This document shows positions 43,392-51,342 of a DNA stretch of 64,000 nucleotides, one piece after another. A program made the translations under genes and the position numbers. Source of the DNA: Brevibacterium ravenspurgense (GTDB taxonomy: Bacteria; Actinomycetota; Actinomycetes; Actinomycetales; Brevibacteriaceae). The stretch covers positions 1-64,000 of the forward strand of contig NZ_LQQC01000008.1 in assembly GCF_001584615.1 (NCBI RefSeq), given 5' to 3'. Within the stretch, counting starts at the first letter, position 1. Each line of letters opens with the position of its first letter. The notes below the pieces were generated by a model. That model made no database searches. It was given only the letters and a program-made list of their open reading frames with translations, and was not told the DNA's origin.

Positions 43392-43462
43392 AGATTCACG
43401 CGCTAATGCAGTTTTGCGCTTAAATGCGCTGCATTAACGCGTGAATCTGCATTTAAGCGCAA
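43392..43462 (+). repeat. Interlocked palindromic repeat, copy 8
   Basis: Solo copy in the divergent gap between the surface protein gene and chrA. The B core TTGCGCTTAAATGC matches B' GCATTTAAGCGCAA perfectly over 14 bp. The following spacer GGTTGCAGTCGC and CGCAAAGCTGCGGCAG are also shared with the array, so the whole unit of about 120 bp was copied. The rest of the gap 43232-43619 is AT-rich near 43340-43380 (probable surface-protein promoter) and otherwise featureless. Confidence 0.85.
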
Positions 43463-43619
43463 GGTTGCAGTCGCAGGATGCGCGCAAAGCTGCGGCAGTG
43501 AGTGCGAGCAGCAGGACACGGGCCGCCGGCGGCTGCACTCCGCAGGCCGCGGAGCATCCACGGCTTGCAACATCCACGTGTTCACTCGCCGTTCACTCCG
43601 CTCATGGCCTAATGGGCGT

Positions 43620-44843
43620 ATGGCACCGACAGCTGAAACACACGCACCCAAACCAGCCGGAAACCCTTTCGAGGTGTTTCAAGCCTTCCTCAAACTGGGG
43701 CTAACTTCGTTTGGCGGGCCAGTCGCCCACCTGGGCTATTTCCGCACTGAGTTTGTGCAGCGCCGCAAGTGGATCAGCGATGACCACTACGGACAGCTGG
43801 TTGCGCTGTGCCAGTTCTTGCCGGGCCCGGCATCCTCGCAAGTGGGCTTTGCTCTGGGCCTTCTCAGAGGCGGAACTCTTGGAGCCCTTGCCGCCTGGGC
43901 AGCCTTCACCCTCCCCTCGGCTCTCCTTCTGGTGTTGTTCGCACTCGGTGCCGTCCACCTCGGCGGTCCAGTGGGTGATGGCCTCCTCATGGGGTTGAAA
44001 GCTGTTGCCGTTGCTGTTGTGGCGCACGCGGTAGTGGGCATGGCGTCGACACTCGCACCTGATCTCCGGCGCGGGCTCATTGCTGCGGCAGGGGCTGCTT
44101 TGGCTCTGCTGATACCGGGAAATCTCGGTCAGGTGACCGCTATCGGTGTGGGGCTTGTGGCCGGGCTGCTTTTCTGCCGTGGGATGGCTGGTGGCGCTGA
44201 CCATCCCCTGCGTGTGCCCGTCTCGAAGACCGCGGGTCTGGTCAGCGCTGGTCTGTTCGCAGTCCTCTTAATGGGGCTTCCGCTGTTGGCCGGCCTGGTT
44301 GCGAACCCGTGGGTCGCCACTGCCGATGCGTTCTACAGATCTGGTGCGCTGGTGTTCGGGGGCGGGCATGTTGTGCTGCCGCTGTTGCAGGGTGAGCCCG
44401 CGATTGCCGAGGCGGTAAGCCAGGACCAGTTCCTAGCGGGTTATGGAGCGGCTCAGGCTGTTCCCGGCCCCCTGTTCACATTCGCAGCGTTCTTGGGGTT
44501 CACCATGGAAACCGGGGCCGAGGCGTGGCTCAGCTCCGCACTTGCTCTGGCTGCCGTTTTCCTCCCCGGAGTACTGCTGGTGATCGCCGCGCTGCCGTTC
44601 TGGGCTGCGGTGCAGACAAGCCCACTGGCCCGCTCTGGTGTGGCGGGGGCGAACGCCGCTGTTGTCGGGATCCTCGCTGCGGCCCTCATCACCCCGGTTG
44701 TCACTTCGGCCATTACGGGACTCGCTCCCCTGCTGATCGTGCTGGCGTGCCTGGCACTGCTCATGCTGGCCAAGTGGCCAGCGTGGGCCGTCGTGTTGAT
44801 CGGCGCGGCGACTGGGCTTGCAGCAAGCTTCATTGGGGCGTAG
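43620..44843 (+). CDS. Chromate transporter family protein (long, two-domain CHR)
   Basis: A 407-residue membrane protein with two homologous CHR halves. The first half has KLGLTSFGGPVAHLGYFR...QLVALCQFLPGPASSQVG. The second has RSGALVFGGGHVVLPLLQGE and AAQAVPGPLFTFAAFLG. The paired FGGP/GGGHVVLP and PGP motifs are diagnostic of the family, which exports chromate in some bacteria but often has an unknown anion substrate. The ATG gives the usual short hydrophilic start. It is not obviously linked to its neighbours. Confidence 0.9.
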   Translation: MAPTAETHAPKPAGNPFEVFQAFLKLGLTSFGGPVAHLGYFRTEFVQRRKWISDDHYGQLVALCQFLPGPASSQVGFALGLLRGGTLGALAAWAAFTLPSALLLVLFALGAVHLGGPVGDGLLMGLKAVAVAVVAHAVVGMASTLAPDLRRGLIAAAGAALALLIPGNLGQVTAIGVGLVAGLLFCRGMAGGADHPLRVPVSKTAGLVSAGLFAVLLMGLPLLAGLVANPWVATADAFYRSGALVFGGGHVVLPLLQGEPAIAEAVSQDQFLAGYGAAQAVPGPLFTFAAFLGFTMETGAEAWLSSALALAAVFLPGVLLVIAALPFWAAVQTSPLARSGVAGANAAVVGILAAALITPVVTSAITGLAPLLIVLACLALLMLAKWPAWAVVLIGAATGLAASFIGA

Positions 44844-44897
44844 GTGGGCGGCAGAGCGAATCACTGCCCGCGGAGACGACAACCTTGCCAGACAATC

Positions 44898-44928
44898 CTC
44901 GTGCAGAATACAATGTATTCAGCACGAG
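44898..44928. promoter_or_regulatory. 31-bp operator-like dyad upstream of the toxin-antitoxin pair
   Basis: The arms CTCGTGC/GCACGAG and GAATACA/TGTATTC are nested around a single central base, so the 31-bp site is symmetric except at three positions. It ends about 14 bp before the antitoxin start, next to AAAGGAG, as expected for autoregulation by a ribbon-helix-helix antitoxin. Confidence 0.7.
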
Positions 44929-44941
44929 AAAGGAGTGTGTC

Positions 44942-45151
44942 ATGAGCACAATGACTGTCCGAATGTCTGACGAAGACGCAGCCCTTGTTCGCAAGTACGC
45001 TGACTTTGAAGGCATCACGATTTCCGACTTCGCCCGGTCAGCGATCTTGGAGAAAATTGAAGACTCCTATGACCTACAAGAACTCCGCGAAGCAATTGCC
45101 GAGGACACTGGCGAACGATTCAGCATTGACGAGGTCCTAGAGGAACTCTGA
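44942..45151 (+). CDS. RelB/ribbon-helix-helix antitoxin
   Basis: A 69-residue antitoxin. The N-terminal MTVRMSDEDAALVRKYADFEGITISDFARSAILEKIED forms the ribbon-helix-helix DNA-binding part, and the acidic C-terminal tail (EDTGERFSIDEVLEEL) should wrap the toxin. It is preceded by AAAGGAGTG and a strong dyad. The toxin gene starts 2 bp after its stop, giving a coupled pair. The longer open frame belongs to the chrA 3' region and is ignored. Confidence 0.88.
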   Translation: MSTMTVRMSDEDAALVRKYADFEGITISDFARSAILEKIEDSYDLQELREAIAEDTGERFSIDEVLEEL

Positions 45152-45153
45152 CA

Positions 45154-45432
45154 ATGACTTCGCCTAGGTACCGCGTCGAACTCACCTCTAAGGCTCGGAA
45201 ACAGCTGAAGAAAATGGATCGCTTCGACGCGCGCATCCTCGCGACGTGGATAAAAAACAAGCTGGACGGATGCGCAGACCCCCGGACCTTCGGCAAAGCC
45301 CTCACCGCCAACCACTCGGGAGAGTGGCGGTACCGAGTTGGGTCGTATCGAATTCTCGCGGTCATTCACGATGACATCATCACCATCGAGGTCTTTTCCA
45401 TCGGCCGGCGCGACAAAATCTACGGGCGCTGA
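45154..45432 (+). CDS. RelE/ParE-family toxin
   Basis: A 92-residue toxin with the RelE fold pattern: YRVELTSKARKQLKKMD, then the catalytic-strand block GEWRYRVGSYRILAVIHDDIITIEVFSIGRRDKIY. The Arg-rich positions and terminal Tyr match ribosome-dependent mRNA interferases of the RelE type rather than gyrase-targeting ParE, although sequence alone does not prove this. It follows its antitoxin by 2 bp. Confidence 0.9.
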   Translation: MTSPRYRVELTSKARKQLKKMDRFDARILATWIKNKLDGCADPRTFGKALTANHSGEWRYRVGSYRILAVIHDDIITIEVFSIGRRDKIYGR

Positions 45433-45481
45433 ACGAAAAGCTGCGAAAGCACACTTTGAAGCTCTTTGCTCGAAGGGAACA

Positions 45482-45970
45482 ATGACTGCACTCACGACTG
45501 AGCGACTGATACTTCGCCCTCCACGCGACGGCGATGAAGATGCCGTCTTCACAATCCACTCGGACCCAAGGACCTACCAGCATCGCCCTGAACTGGCGAT
45601 GAAGAACCGCGAAGAAGCCTTCGAGCTGCTGGCCGCATGGCAGCGCAACTGGGCGGAGGACGGAATCGGCTATTTTGTTGTCGTCCGAGAACCAGCCGAC
45701 ATCATCGGTTTTACAGGCCTGCGCTTCTCAGAAGAACAGGGCGAACAGGTACTCAACCTCTACTACCGTTTTGCGCCCGAAGCCCAGGGAAAGGGCTATG
45801 CCGCCGAAGCCGCGGCGGCCGCCATCGAATGGGCACACCAGACGCACCCCGAACGTCCAGTCGTGGCGATCATTGATCCAAACAACGCTCCGTCTGCCCG
45901 GTTGGCTGAAAAGCTCGGTTTGCGCCTGCAGACGGTAGACCATGAACAAGGCCACCTGTACCGACTTTGA
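45482..45970 (+). CDS. GNAT acetyltransferase (RimJ/RimL-like)
   Basis: A 162-residue N-acetyltransferase. The N-terminal LTTERLILRPPRDGDEDAVF start and the acetyl-CoA-binding region APEAQGKGYAAEAAAAAIEWA (R/Q-x-x-G-x-G/A type, with Q at the first position) followed by DPNNAPSARLAEKLGLR are typical of the RimJ/L group that modifies protein N-termini or small amines. It follows the toxin by about 50 bp with AGGGAA before the ATG. The substrate is unknown. Confidence 0.87.
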   Translation: MTALTTERLILRPPRDGDEDAVFTIHSDPRTYQHRPELAMKNREEAFELLAAWQRNWAEDGIGYFVVVREPADIIGFTGLRFSEEQGEQVLNLYYRFAPEAQGKGYAAEAAAAAIEWAHQTHPERPVVAIIDPNNAPSARLAEKLGLRLQTVDHEQGHLYRL

Positions 45971-46040
45971 GCACCCCCCCTTGCAGAGCTTCGGCGCACT
46001 GGAACGCAAGCCGACGGCTGTCGAAAAGCGCCAAATAAAA

Positions 46041-46076
46041 AGTCCCGGGACACCGCATAAGCGGTGTCCCGAGACT
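46041..46076 (-). terminator. Terminator of tmRNA
   Basis: A 16-bp stem (AGTCCCGGGACACCGC against GCGGTGTCCCGAGACT, one mismatch) with a 4-nt loop is followed on the minus strand by TTTTTATTT. It begins 9 bases after the tmRNA 3' end. Confidence 0.85.
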
Positions 46077-46084
46077 TAACTGAG

Positions 46085-46471
46085 TGGAGATGGCGGGAAT
46101 CGAACCCGCGTCCGTCGACGATGCACCAAGGCTTCTCCGGGTGCAGTTCGTGAAGAATGTTTCTTAGGTCCTGAGCTTGGCACGAACACCGTGCTCAACA
46201 GACGGAGTTGAGTAGAAGTCCCAACGATGTCCCCAACAAACACCGTCAGCAGTGGCTTTCAAAACTGATACCGGGAGCTAGGCCGAAAGCAGACCTAGGC
46301 CGGCAGAGTCGCAGCTCGCTAGTTGAAGGCCTTTATCAGGCGGCGAGGGCGAACTCGGTGCGGTCGTTAGATTTAGCACCTATTGTTTTGCAAGGATCGT
46401 TAACGAGATGACCCTGCATCCTCGACCCGCTTCACTCGACACACACGTCAACGTCGAAACCGATCATCCCC
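46085..46471 (-). ncRNA. ssrA: Transfer-messenger RNA (tmRNA)
   Basis: A one-piece tmRNA of about 387 nt that rescues stalled ribosomes. The 5' end GGGGATG pairs with CATCTCC at the 3' end, and the T-arm GCGGGTTCGATTCCCGC is intact. The discriminator A is followed by CTCA, so CCA is not encoded and must be added enzymatically. The tag frame (46377-46336) reads AKSNDRTEFALAA then TGA, with a typical ALAA degradation end. Its partner smpB lies 1.5 kb upstream on the same strand, with the DsbA-like gene in between. Confidence 0.95.
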
Positions 46472-47021
46472 ATATTCATTTGTCTAACACACAGCCGTAA
46501 CGCTGCAGACTCAGAAGATTATTCCACCCCAGCGGCCAACAACACCAACCGGGGTGCACCACAACGATGCCGAGGGCCTGAGCCGGAACAACAGCAGCAC
46601 CAGAACCGACAGTTCCACCAGCCTCACAGCACCCGCCATGAGCTAACTCAGAGACGCTCAGTTTGCAAACTGAAAAGCGCATATCCCACAGCTTTGTCCA
46701 CAATGGTGGAAAAGCATCGCTCAACAAGCAAAAACCCCGTTGATTCACGGTTAAGGGAACCTTGCCGCAGTCTTATTCCACAAACCCACCCACAGTGCAC
46801 CCTGCGGCGTGACAGAAATCCACACTCCGGCATTCGCGCAGGTCAGAGACCCAAAACCAGCGAAACCGCCACCTCAGGCCGCACTCTGAGAAAATTTTTC
46901 CAGCAACTTATCCCCACTTTATCCACAGGGGCGCCTGAAAACTGCCCACATCCCCGAAAATCTGGGCGAAAACCGCACAAAACCAGCCCCAATCGGCCCC
47001 AAACGCCACCCGAAAACAGAA
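46472..47021. other. Gene-free stretch with DnaA-box-like sites
   Basis: No convincing gene is seen; the open frames have unnatural composition (Pro/Arg/Ser-rich) and no ribosome site. It holds TTGTCCACA at 46694, TTATCCCCA at 46908 and a perfect TTATCCACA at 46919, the last two 11 bp apart and preceded by AAAATTTTT. It includes the tmRNA promoter, which I could not resolve. Confidence 0.5.
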
Positions 47022-47058
47022 GTCCCGCTGCCTTCCCCAAAGGGAGCGACAGCGGGAC
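47022..47058 (-). terminator. Terminator after the DsbA-like gene
   Basis: A 9-bp stem GTCCCGCTG/CAGCGGGAC with a loop of about 19 nt is followed on the minus strand by TTCTGTTTTC. It lies about 95 bp after the stop of the DsbA-like gene. Confidence 0.6.
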
Positions 47059-47151
47059 CTATCAGACGTAAGTCGAGCTCCACCTCGTCAGAGGGAGAAA
47101 AGCAGAGACCACCCGAAGGCGCTCAGAAAATCAGCGCAAGCCTCAGAGAGT

Positions 47152-47790
47152 TCAGAGGCCCTTGGTGCTCTGCGTGTCAGGCCCTCCGGCCGGGCGCGTG
47201 CGCTTAAGTTCGTAGAAGGTTTCAACCGTGGCCAGGTTGCTCAGGCCGTCCCACATGGCGAGGCCTTCTTCTTCCTCCGGAAGCGTGAGGATGACCGGGC
47301 CGAAGTAACCCTGCTTGGTGCCGTCTTCGCGTTCAAAGGCGATGATCGGCACACCGACATCGTCACCGACCAGGTCGAGAGCCGACTTCAGCTCAGCGTT
47401 GAGGTGCTCGTCCCAGCTGTCATCGTCAGCGGCCTTCAGGAGATCAGCAGACAAGCCAGAATCAGCAAGGATTTCGCTGATGAGCTCGTCAGTGAAGTCT
47501 GTGCCGTCAACGTGCCGAGCCGCACCGAACACCGTGTACAGGCCGCCGGCGTCGGCGCCTTCTTTCTCAGCCGCCGCAATCACACGCAAAACGCGGTGAC
47601 CGGCGTTGTGGCCTTTCGAGTGGCCAGAGTTTTCGTTGGCACCACCGGCCAGTTCGTCGTTCTTGATCGCCAGGCTGAACGGACGCCAGGTGACGTCGAT
47701 GTCGCGCTTCGCGCTGGCCTGCACAAGCCAACGGCTGGTAACCCAGCAGAAAGGGCAAGAGGGATCGTAATAAAAATCTACTCGCTGCAT
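47152..47790 (-). CDS. DsbA-family thiol oxidoreductase (mycothiol-dependent reductase type)
   Basis: A 212-residue thioredoxin-fold protein without a signal peptide. The active site is C-P-F-C in YYDPSCPFCWVTSRWL, and the helical insertion and cis-Pro region (VGVPIIAFER) fit the DsbA superfamily. The DP-CP-x-x-W-x-x-SRWL pattern resembles cytosolic actinobacterial mycothiol-dependent nitroreductases (Rv2466c type). A role in thiol-linked redox protection is therefore likely. It is encoded between smpB and tmRNA. Confidence 0.83.
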   Translation of the reverse strand: MQRVDFYYDPSCPFCWVTSRWLVQASAKRDIDVTWRPFSLAIKNDELAGGANENSGHSKGHNAGHRVLRVIAAAEKEGADAGGLYTVFGAARHVDGTDFTDELISEILADSGLSADLLKAADDDSWDEHLNAELKSALDLVGDDVGVPIIAFEREDGTKQGYFGPVILTLPEEEEGLAMWDGLSNLATVETFYELKRTRPAGGPDTQSTKGL

Positions 47791-47940
47791 ATCCCGAGTT
47801 TAACGACTCACGCTACAGAACGCACTGGTCAAAGCCCCTGCCGAGGTGCCCGCGGGTCCCAGCGCATGGGGCCGAGGTGCCGGCCCGACTCCCGGTCATG
47901 TGCCGGCTGAGTGCCGACTACAGGAAGGCCGAGGTGCCGC

Positions 47941-48432
47941 TCACCTGTTCTGGCGCAACGACATGGCGCGCTCGGCTTCGCGTTTGTCCTGCTTTTCGCG
48001 CAGCGCCTGGCGCTTGTCCCAGTCCTTCTTACCCTTGGCCAGGGCGAAGGAGATTTTGACGCGCGAACCGGAAAAATACAGCTCCAGCGGCACCAGAGTA
48101 CGACCGGATTCTTTGAGCTTCTGGTTGATCTTGATGATCTCGGCTTTGTGCAGAAGCATCTTCCGCTTGCGCCTGGCGGCGTGGTTCGTCCACGTTCCCT
48201 GCAGGTATTCGGGAATGTAGATGTTCTCGATCCACGCCTCACCGCGATCAATGTGGGCGTAGCCGTCAGTAATGGAGGCGCGGCCTTCGCGCAGCGACTT
48301 CACTTCCGTGCCGGTGAGCACCAGGCCCGCTTCGAATTCCTCTTCCAGGTGGTAGTCAAAAGAGGCACGGCGATTGCGCGCGACGACCTTTTTGCCGTCG
48401 TTCTTGGTGGTTTCGCCGGTCTTCTTAGACAT
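47941..48432 (-). CDS. smpB: SsrA-binding protein SmpB
   Basis: A 163-residue trans-translation factor. The conserved features are RRASFDYHLEEEFEAGLVLTGTEVKSLREGRASI, the tmRNA-contacting HAARRKRKMLLHK segment, and the basic C-terminal tail (KKDWDKRQALREKQDKREAERAM) that enters the mRNA channel. It lies 36 bp after prfB in the same direction and upstream of tmRNA, so the translation-rescue set is clustered. Confidence 0.97.
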   Translation of the reverse strand: MSKKTGETTKNDGKKVVARNRRASFDYHLEEEFEAGLVLTGTEVKSLREGRASITDGYAHIDRGEAWIENIYIPEYLQGTWTNHAARRKRKMLLHKAEIIKINQKLKESGRTLVPLELYFSGSRVKISFALAKGKKDWDKRQALREKQDKREAERAMSLRQNR

Positions 48433-48468
48433 GTTTTAGTGGGGTCTTTCGATTTGGGACGCGCTTGA

Positions 48469-49599
48469 TCAGGAAAGCGCGTTTTCTTCTTCTGCCTTCT
48501 GCTGTTCTTCCTTGCGCCAGCGGATGCCCGCTTCAAGGAAGCCGTCAATGTCGCCATCGAAAACAGCTGAGGGGTTGTTGACTTCGTAGCCGGTGCGCAG
48601 GTCCTTGACCATCTGGTACGGGTGGGTGACGTAGGAGCGCATCTGGTCGCCCCACGATGCTTTGATGTCACCGGCGAGGCTCTTCTTCTGTGCCTCTTCT
48701 TCTTCGTGCTTCAGCTGCAGCAGTCGCGACTGGAGCACGCGCATGGCCGCGGCACGGTTCTGGATCTGCGACTTTTCGTTCTGCATCGACACGACAACAC
48801 CCGTGGGGATGTGCGTGATGCGCACAGCCGAGTCAGTCGTGTTGACCGACTGACCACCGGGACCAGACGAACGGTACACGTCGATGCGCAGGTCGTTTTC
48901 GTCAATGTCGACGTGGTCGGTCTGCTCGATGAGCGGAATGACTTCGACTGCTGCGAACGATGTCTGGCGGCGGCCCTGGTTGTCGAACGGGCTGATGCGC
49001 ACCAGGCGGTGCGTGCCGGCTTCAACGGACAGGGTGCCGTAGGCGTAGGGCGCGTTGATCTGGATGGTTGCGGACTTCACGCCCGCACCTTCCGCGTACG
49101 AGGTGTCGAGCTCCTGCACGTTGTATTCGTTGTTTTCGGCCCAGCGTACGTACATGCGGGTGAGCGTCTGGGCGAAGTCGGTGGCGTCGTCACCGCCGGC
49201 ACCAGCACGGACGGTGATCACTGCGGAGCGTTCGTCGTATTCACCGGACAGGAGCGTGGCGATTTCCATGTCCGACAGTTCGCGCGCAAGCTTGCTGACT
49301 TCGTCCTGTGCTTCCTGCAGAGCGTCATCGTCGTCTTCGTCTTCGGCCATGGAGACCAGCAGTTCGACGTCTTCAATGCGTTCGTCAAACTTTTCGAGCT
49401 TTTCGAGCCTGGACTGGCGGTGCGACAGCTTCGAGGTGACCTGCTGGGCTTCGTCCGGGTTGTCCCACAGGTCAGGTGCTGCCGCCTGCTCGGTGAGCTC
49501 AGCGACTTCTGAGCGCAGCTGATCGATGTTGGACACCTCGCGGATCGAGGCGAAGGTCTGCTTGAGGTCGGCGATTTCGCTCGCAAAGTCAAAGGCCAT
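48469..49599 (-). CDS. prfB: Peptide chain release factor 2
   Basis: A 376-residue RF2. The catalytic GGQ is in [22 protein letters not shown] and the stop-codon-reading SPF in [17 protein letters not shown]. The frame is continuous from the ATG, so the programmed frameshift that regulates RF2 in many bacteria is absent. Downstream come smpB and later tmRNA. The ftsE and ftsX genes that commonly lie between prfB and smpB in actinobacteria are missing here. Confidence 0.97.
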   Translation of the reverse strand: MAFDFASEIADLKQTFASIREVSNIDQLRSEVAELTEQAAAPDLWDNPDEAQQVTSKLSHRQSRLEKLEKFDERIEDVELLVSMAEDEDDDDALQEAQDEVSKLARELSDMEIATLLSGEYDERSAVITVRAGAGGDDATDFAQTLTRMYVRWAENNEYNVQELDTSYAEGAGVKSATIQINAPYAYGTLSVEAGTHRLVRISPFDNQGRRQTSFAAVEVIPLIEQTDHVDIDENDLRIDVYRSSGPGGQSVNTTDSAVRITHIPTGVVVSMQNEKSQIQNRAAAMRVLQSRLLQLKHEEEEAQKKSLAGDIKASWGDQMRSYVTHPYQMVKDLRTGYEVNNPSAVFDGDIDGFLEAGIRWRKEEQQKAEEENALS

Positions 49600-49611
49600 A
49601 GTCCTGCCAGT

Positions 49612-50502
49612 CTACGGCACCGGGTTCAGAAGACGCTGACCGTTGTCCCACAGCACGGCCCGCAGCCACTCCTCCCCCAGCTCCAGCCGTTCAAGCGCTT
49701 CAACCTGGTGGGCGTAGCTGTAGGGGATGTTGGGGAAGTCGGATGCGAACACAATCCGATCCCCGTAATCGCCCAGCCGCCTGCGGTACTCCGCTGAGGT
49801 CGGGGCGAACCGCTCCGTGAAATCAGTCAGCGCCATACAGGTGTCCAGATGGAAGTTCGGGTGTTCATCGGCCAAGTCAAGGAACGCCTCGTAATCCGGC
49901 ATGCCCAGGTGGGCCATGACCAAGGTGAGGTTCGGGAACCGCCGCAACACATCCCGGATCGGCTCGATACCCGTGTGCGCTCCCCTTTGGGGAGCATGGC
50001 CGGCATGAATGACGATGGGGAGCTCCGCCTCGGCGATCATGCCCCACACGGGGTCGAGGTGGGGGTCGGTCGGGTCGTAGCCGCCCACCTGCACGTGCGC
50101 CTTGAAAACCCGGGTGCCGGACTCAATGGCGCTGCGGACGTAGTCTGCCGCCTCGGGTTCCGGGTAGAAGGTGCTGCTGTGGGCACAGTCGGGAGTGCGT
50201 GCGGCGAAGTCGGCGGCCCAGGAGTTGAGCCAGGCAGCCATATCCGGCTTGTGCGGGTAGAGCAGTGAGGTGAACTGTTTGACCCCAAGCGCGCGCAGGG
50301 TGTCGATGCGTTCGGCTTCGTCAGTGCGGTAGGTGATCGGCCAGTCGTAGCCGAGGACGTCTTCTGCCTGTTCGAAGTAGGCCCACACTTTGCGCAGCAC
50401 GTTGTGCGGCATGAAGTGCGTGTGAATATCGGTCAAACCGGGGATGCCCAGATGCTTGCACAGGTTCCGGATGTAGTTCGCATCGTCGTTGAGGCTCGCC
50501 AT
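49612..50502 (-). CDS. Amidohydrolase family protein (TIM-barrel)
   Basis: A 296-residue metal-dependent hydrolase of the amidohydrolase-2 group. Metal-site segments in order are DIHTHF (residues ~25-30), FKAHVQVGG (possible bridging Lys), IHAGHAP, MAHLGMPDY and ASDFPNIPYSY. The family includes decarboxylases and lactonases acting on aromatic or cyclic acids; the substrate is unknown. It ends 12 bp before the prfB start on the same strand, so the two may share a transcript. Confidence 0.85.
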   Translation of the reverse strand: MASLNDDANYIRNLCKHLGIPGLTDIHTHFMPHNVLRKVWAYFEQAEDVLGYDWPITYRTDEAERIDTLRALGVKQFTSLLYPHKPDMAAWLNSWAADFAARTPDCAHSSTFYPEPEAADYVRSAIESGTRVFKAHVQVGGYDPTDPHLDPVWGMIAEAELPIVIHAGHAPQRGAHTGIEPIRDVLRRFPNLTLVMAHLGMPDYEAFLDLADEHPNFHLDTCMALTDFTERFAPTSAEYRRRLGDYGDRIVFASDFPNIPYSYAHQVEALERLELGEEWLRAVLWDNGQRLLNPVP

Positions 50503-50624
50503 GGATTCACTGTATGTCAGGGGTGGTTGTGTGGTGTTGGTGGCTGAGTGGTGGGAACTGTGTTTCTTGAGGTGGCCCCAGCAGCGAGCCCCTGGTTAGT
50601 GCGAAATTCAGATAAACTCCAAGC

Positions 50625-50981
50625 ATGGACACTGGTGCGGACAAAAAGAAGAAGAAAAACTTCGATCTCCTTGAGGCCGAGATTGCCGTCCCCATCATCG
50701 ACGCGGCACGAGAGGCACATGGCCAGGGCCGCGGAACGTTCACCTGTTCGGCGCCTACGACAATTGCCGATGGCCAGCACTTTGCAATAAAGCGCAAAAG
50801 CTACGGCAAGACGCAGATGTACGACATCGGGCCGCTGATCGACTCAATCGAAAGGATCGGCTGGACCCTCACATTCGTTGAGCACATTCCGCTTGTTCCG
50901 GTACAAGCAGATTTCGGCGGCGCCACACTCCTCTACAACGAAGCGCGGGCGCACATGATCTTCCGCCGGAAAACCACCTGA
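50625..50981 (+). CDS. Uncharacterised 118-residue actinobacterial protein
   Basis: Not recognised. The predicted protein has a lysine-rich start (DKKKKKNFDLLE) and a compact alpha/beta pattern: an N-terminal helix (EAEIAVPIIDAAREA), a strand with AIKRKSYGKTQMYDIGPLIDSIERIGWTL, and a terminal strand (ARAHMIFRRK). No signal peptide or membrane helix is visible. The G-W-x-L segment after an E-x-I-G helix looks like a small conserved family. A GATAAACT -10-like element just before the ATG and the lack of a ribosome site suggest a leaderless mRNA. It ends 8 bp before the first 28-bp direct repeat. Confidence 0.7.
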   Translation: MDTGADKKKKKNFDLLEAEIAVPIIDAAREAHGQGRGTFTCSAPTTIADGQHFAIKRKSYGKTQMYDIGPLIDSIERIGWTLTFVEHIPLVPVQADFGGATLLYNEARAHMIFRRKTT

Positions 50982-50989
50982 GCGCAGCG

Positions 50990-51017
50990 AAGTTATCCAC
51001 AGATTCGGCGCAACCCG
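50990..51017 (+). repeat. 28-bp direct repeat, left copy
   Basis: Starts AAGTTATCCACAGATTCGGC and is identical over 28 bp to 52086-52113; similarity fades over the next ~15 bp. It contains a perfect DnaA box (TTATCCACA). It lies directly downstream of the 118-residue gene. Confidence 0.95.
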
Positions 51018-51153
51018 CAGCCCGTCGGGCGAAGTGCGGTTGAGGGCGGGATAATCAGCCATTCGAGGAGCGTCAGAGACTGTGTCCGAGTTTCATGTCA
51101 GTGCCTCCGGCTAGCTTGTGGCTTGTAAACTTGAGTTCAGCTAGGAGGTCACG

Positions 51154-51342
51154 ATGTCTGTTGTCGATGTCCGCACTACAGTCCACACCCGCGAAAACGC
51201 TGTTGCTCGCCGCGAGGAAATTCTGGCGAAGGTTGGGGACCCCGCAGCATTCCGCCGTCGCGGCGAAGCTTTTGAGCTCAACGCCGAGGAACTGGCACTT
51301 TACAGCGAGCTCCTCGACCTTGAGTATCTGCTCGATGACTGA
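51154..51342 (+). CDS. Small acidic protein, first gene of a coupled pair (unknown; antitoxin-like)
   Basis: A 62-residue protein, not recognised. It is charged, with a middle stretch VARREEILAKVGDPAAFRRRGEAFELNAEELALYSELLDLEYLLDD that looks helical and ends very acidic, as small antitoxins or chaperone-like partners often do. A very strong site (TAGGAGGT) precedes the ATG. Its stop overlaps the start of the next gene by 8 bases (ATGACTGA), so the two products are made together. Toxin-antitoxin nature is only a hypothesis. Confidence 0.7.
   Translation: MSVVDVRTTVHTRENAVARREEILAKVGDPAAFRRRGEAFELNAEELALYSELLDLEYLLDD

Noticed and set aside
46694..47071. 125-residue open frame on the plus strand
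   Set aside because: Composition is unnatural (Pro/Arg/Thr-rich), it runs through a terminator hairpin and DnaA-like boxes, and it has no ribosome site.
46472..47151. Replication origin
   Set aside because: A few DnaA-like boxes are present, but there is no dnaA, dnaN, rpmH or parAB and no large AT-rich unwinding element.
48469..49599. Programmed frameshift in prfB
   Set aside because: The frame is continuous from the ATG, with no early TGA after a CTT slippery site.
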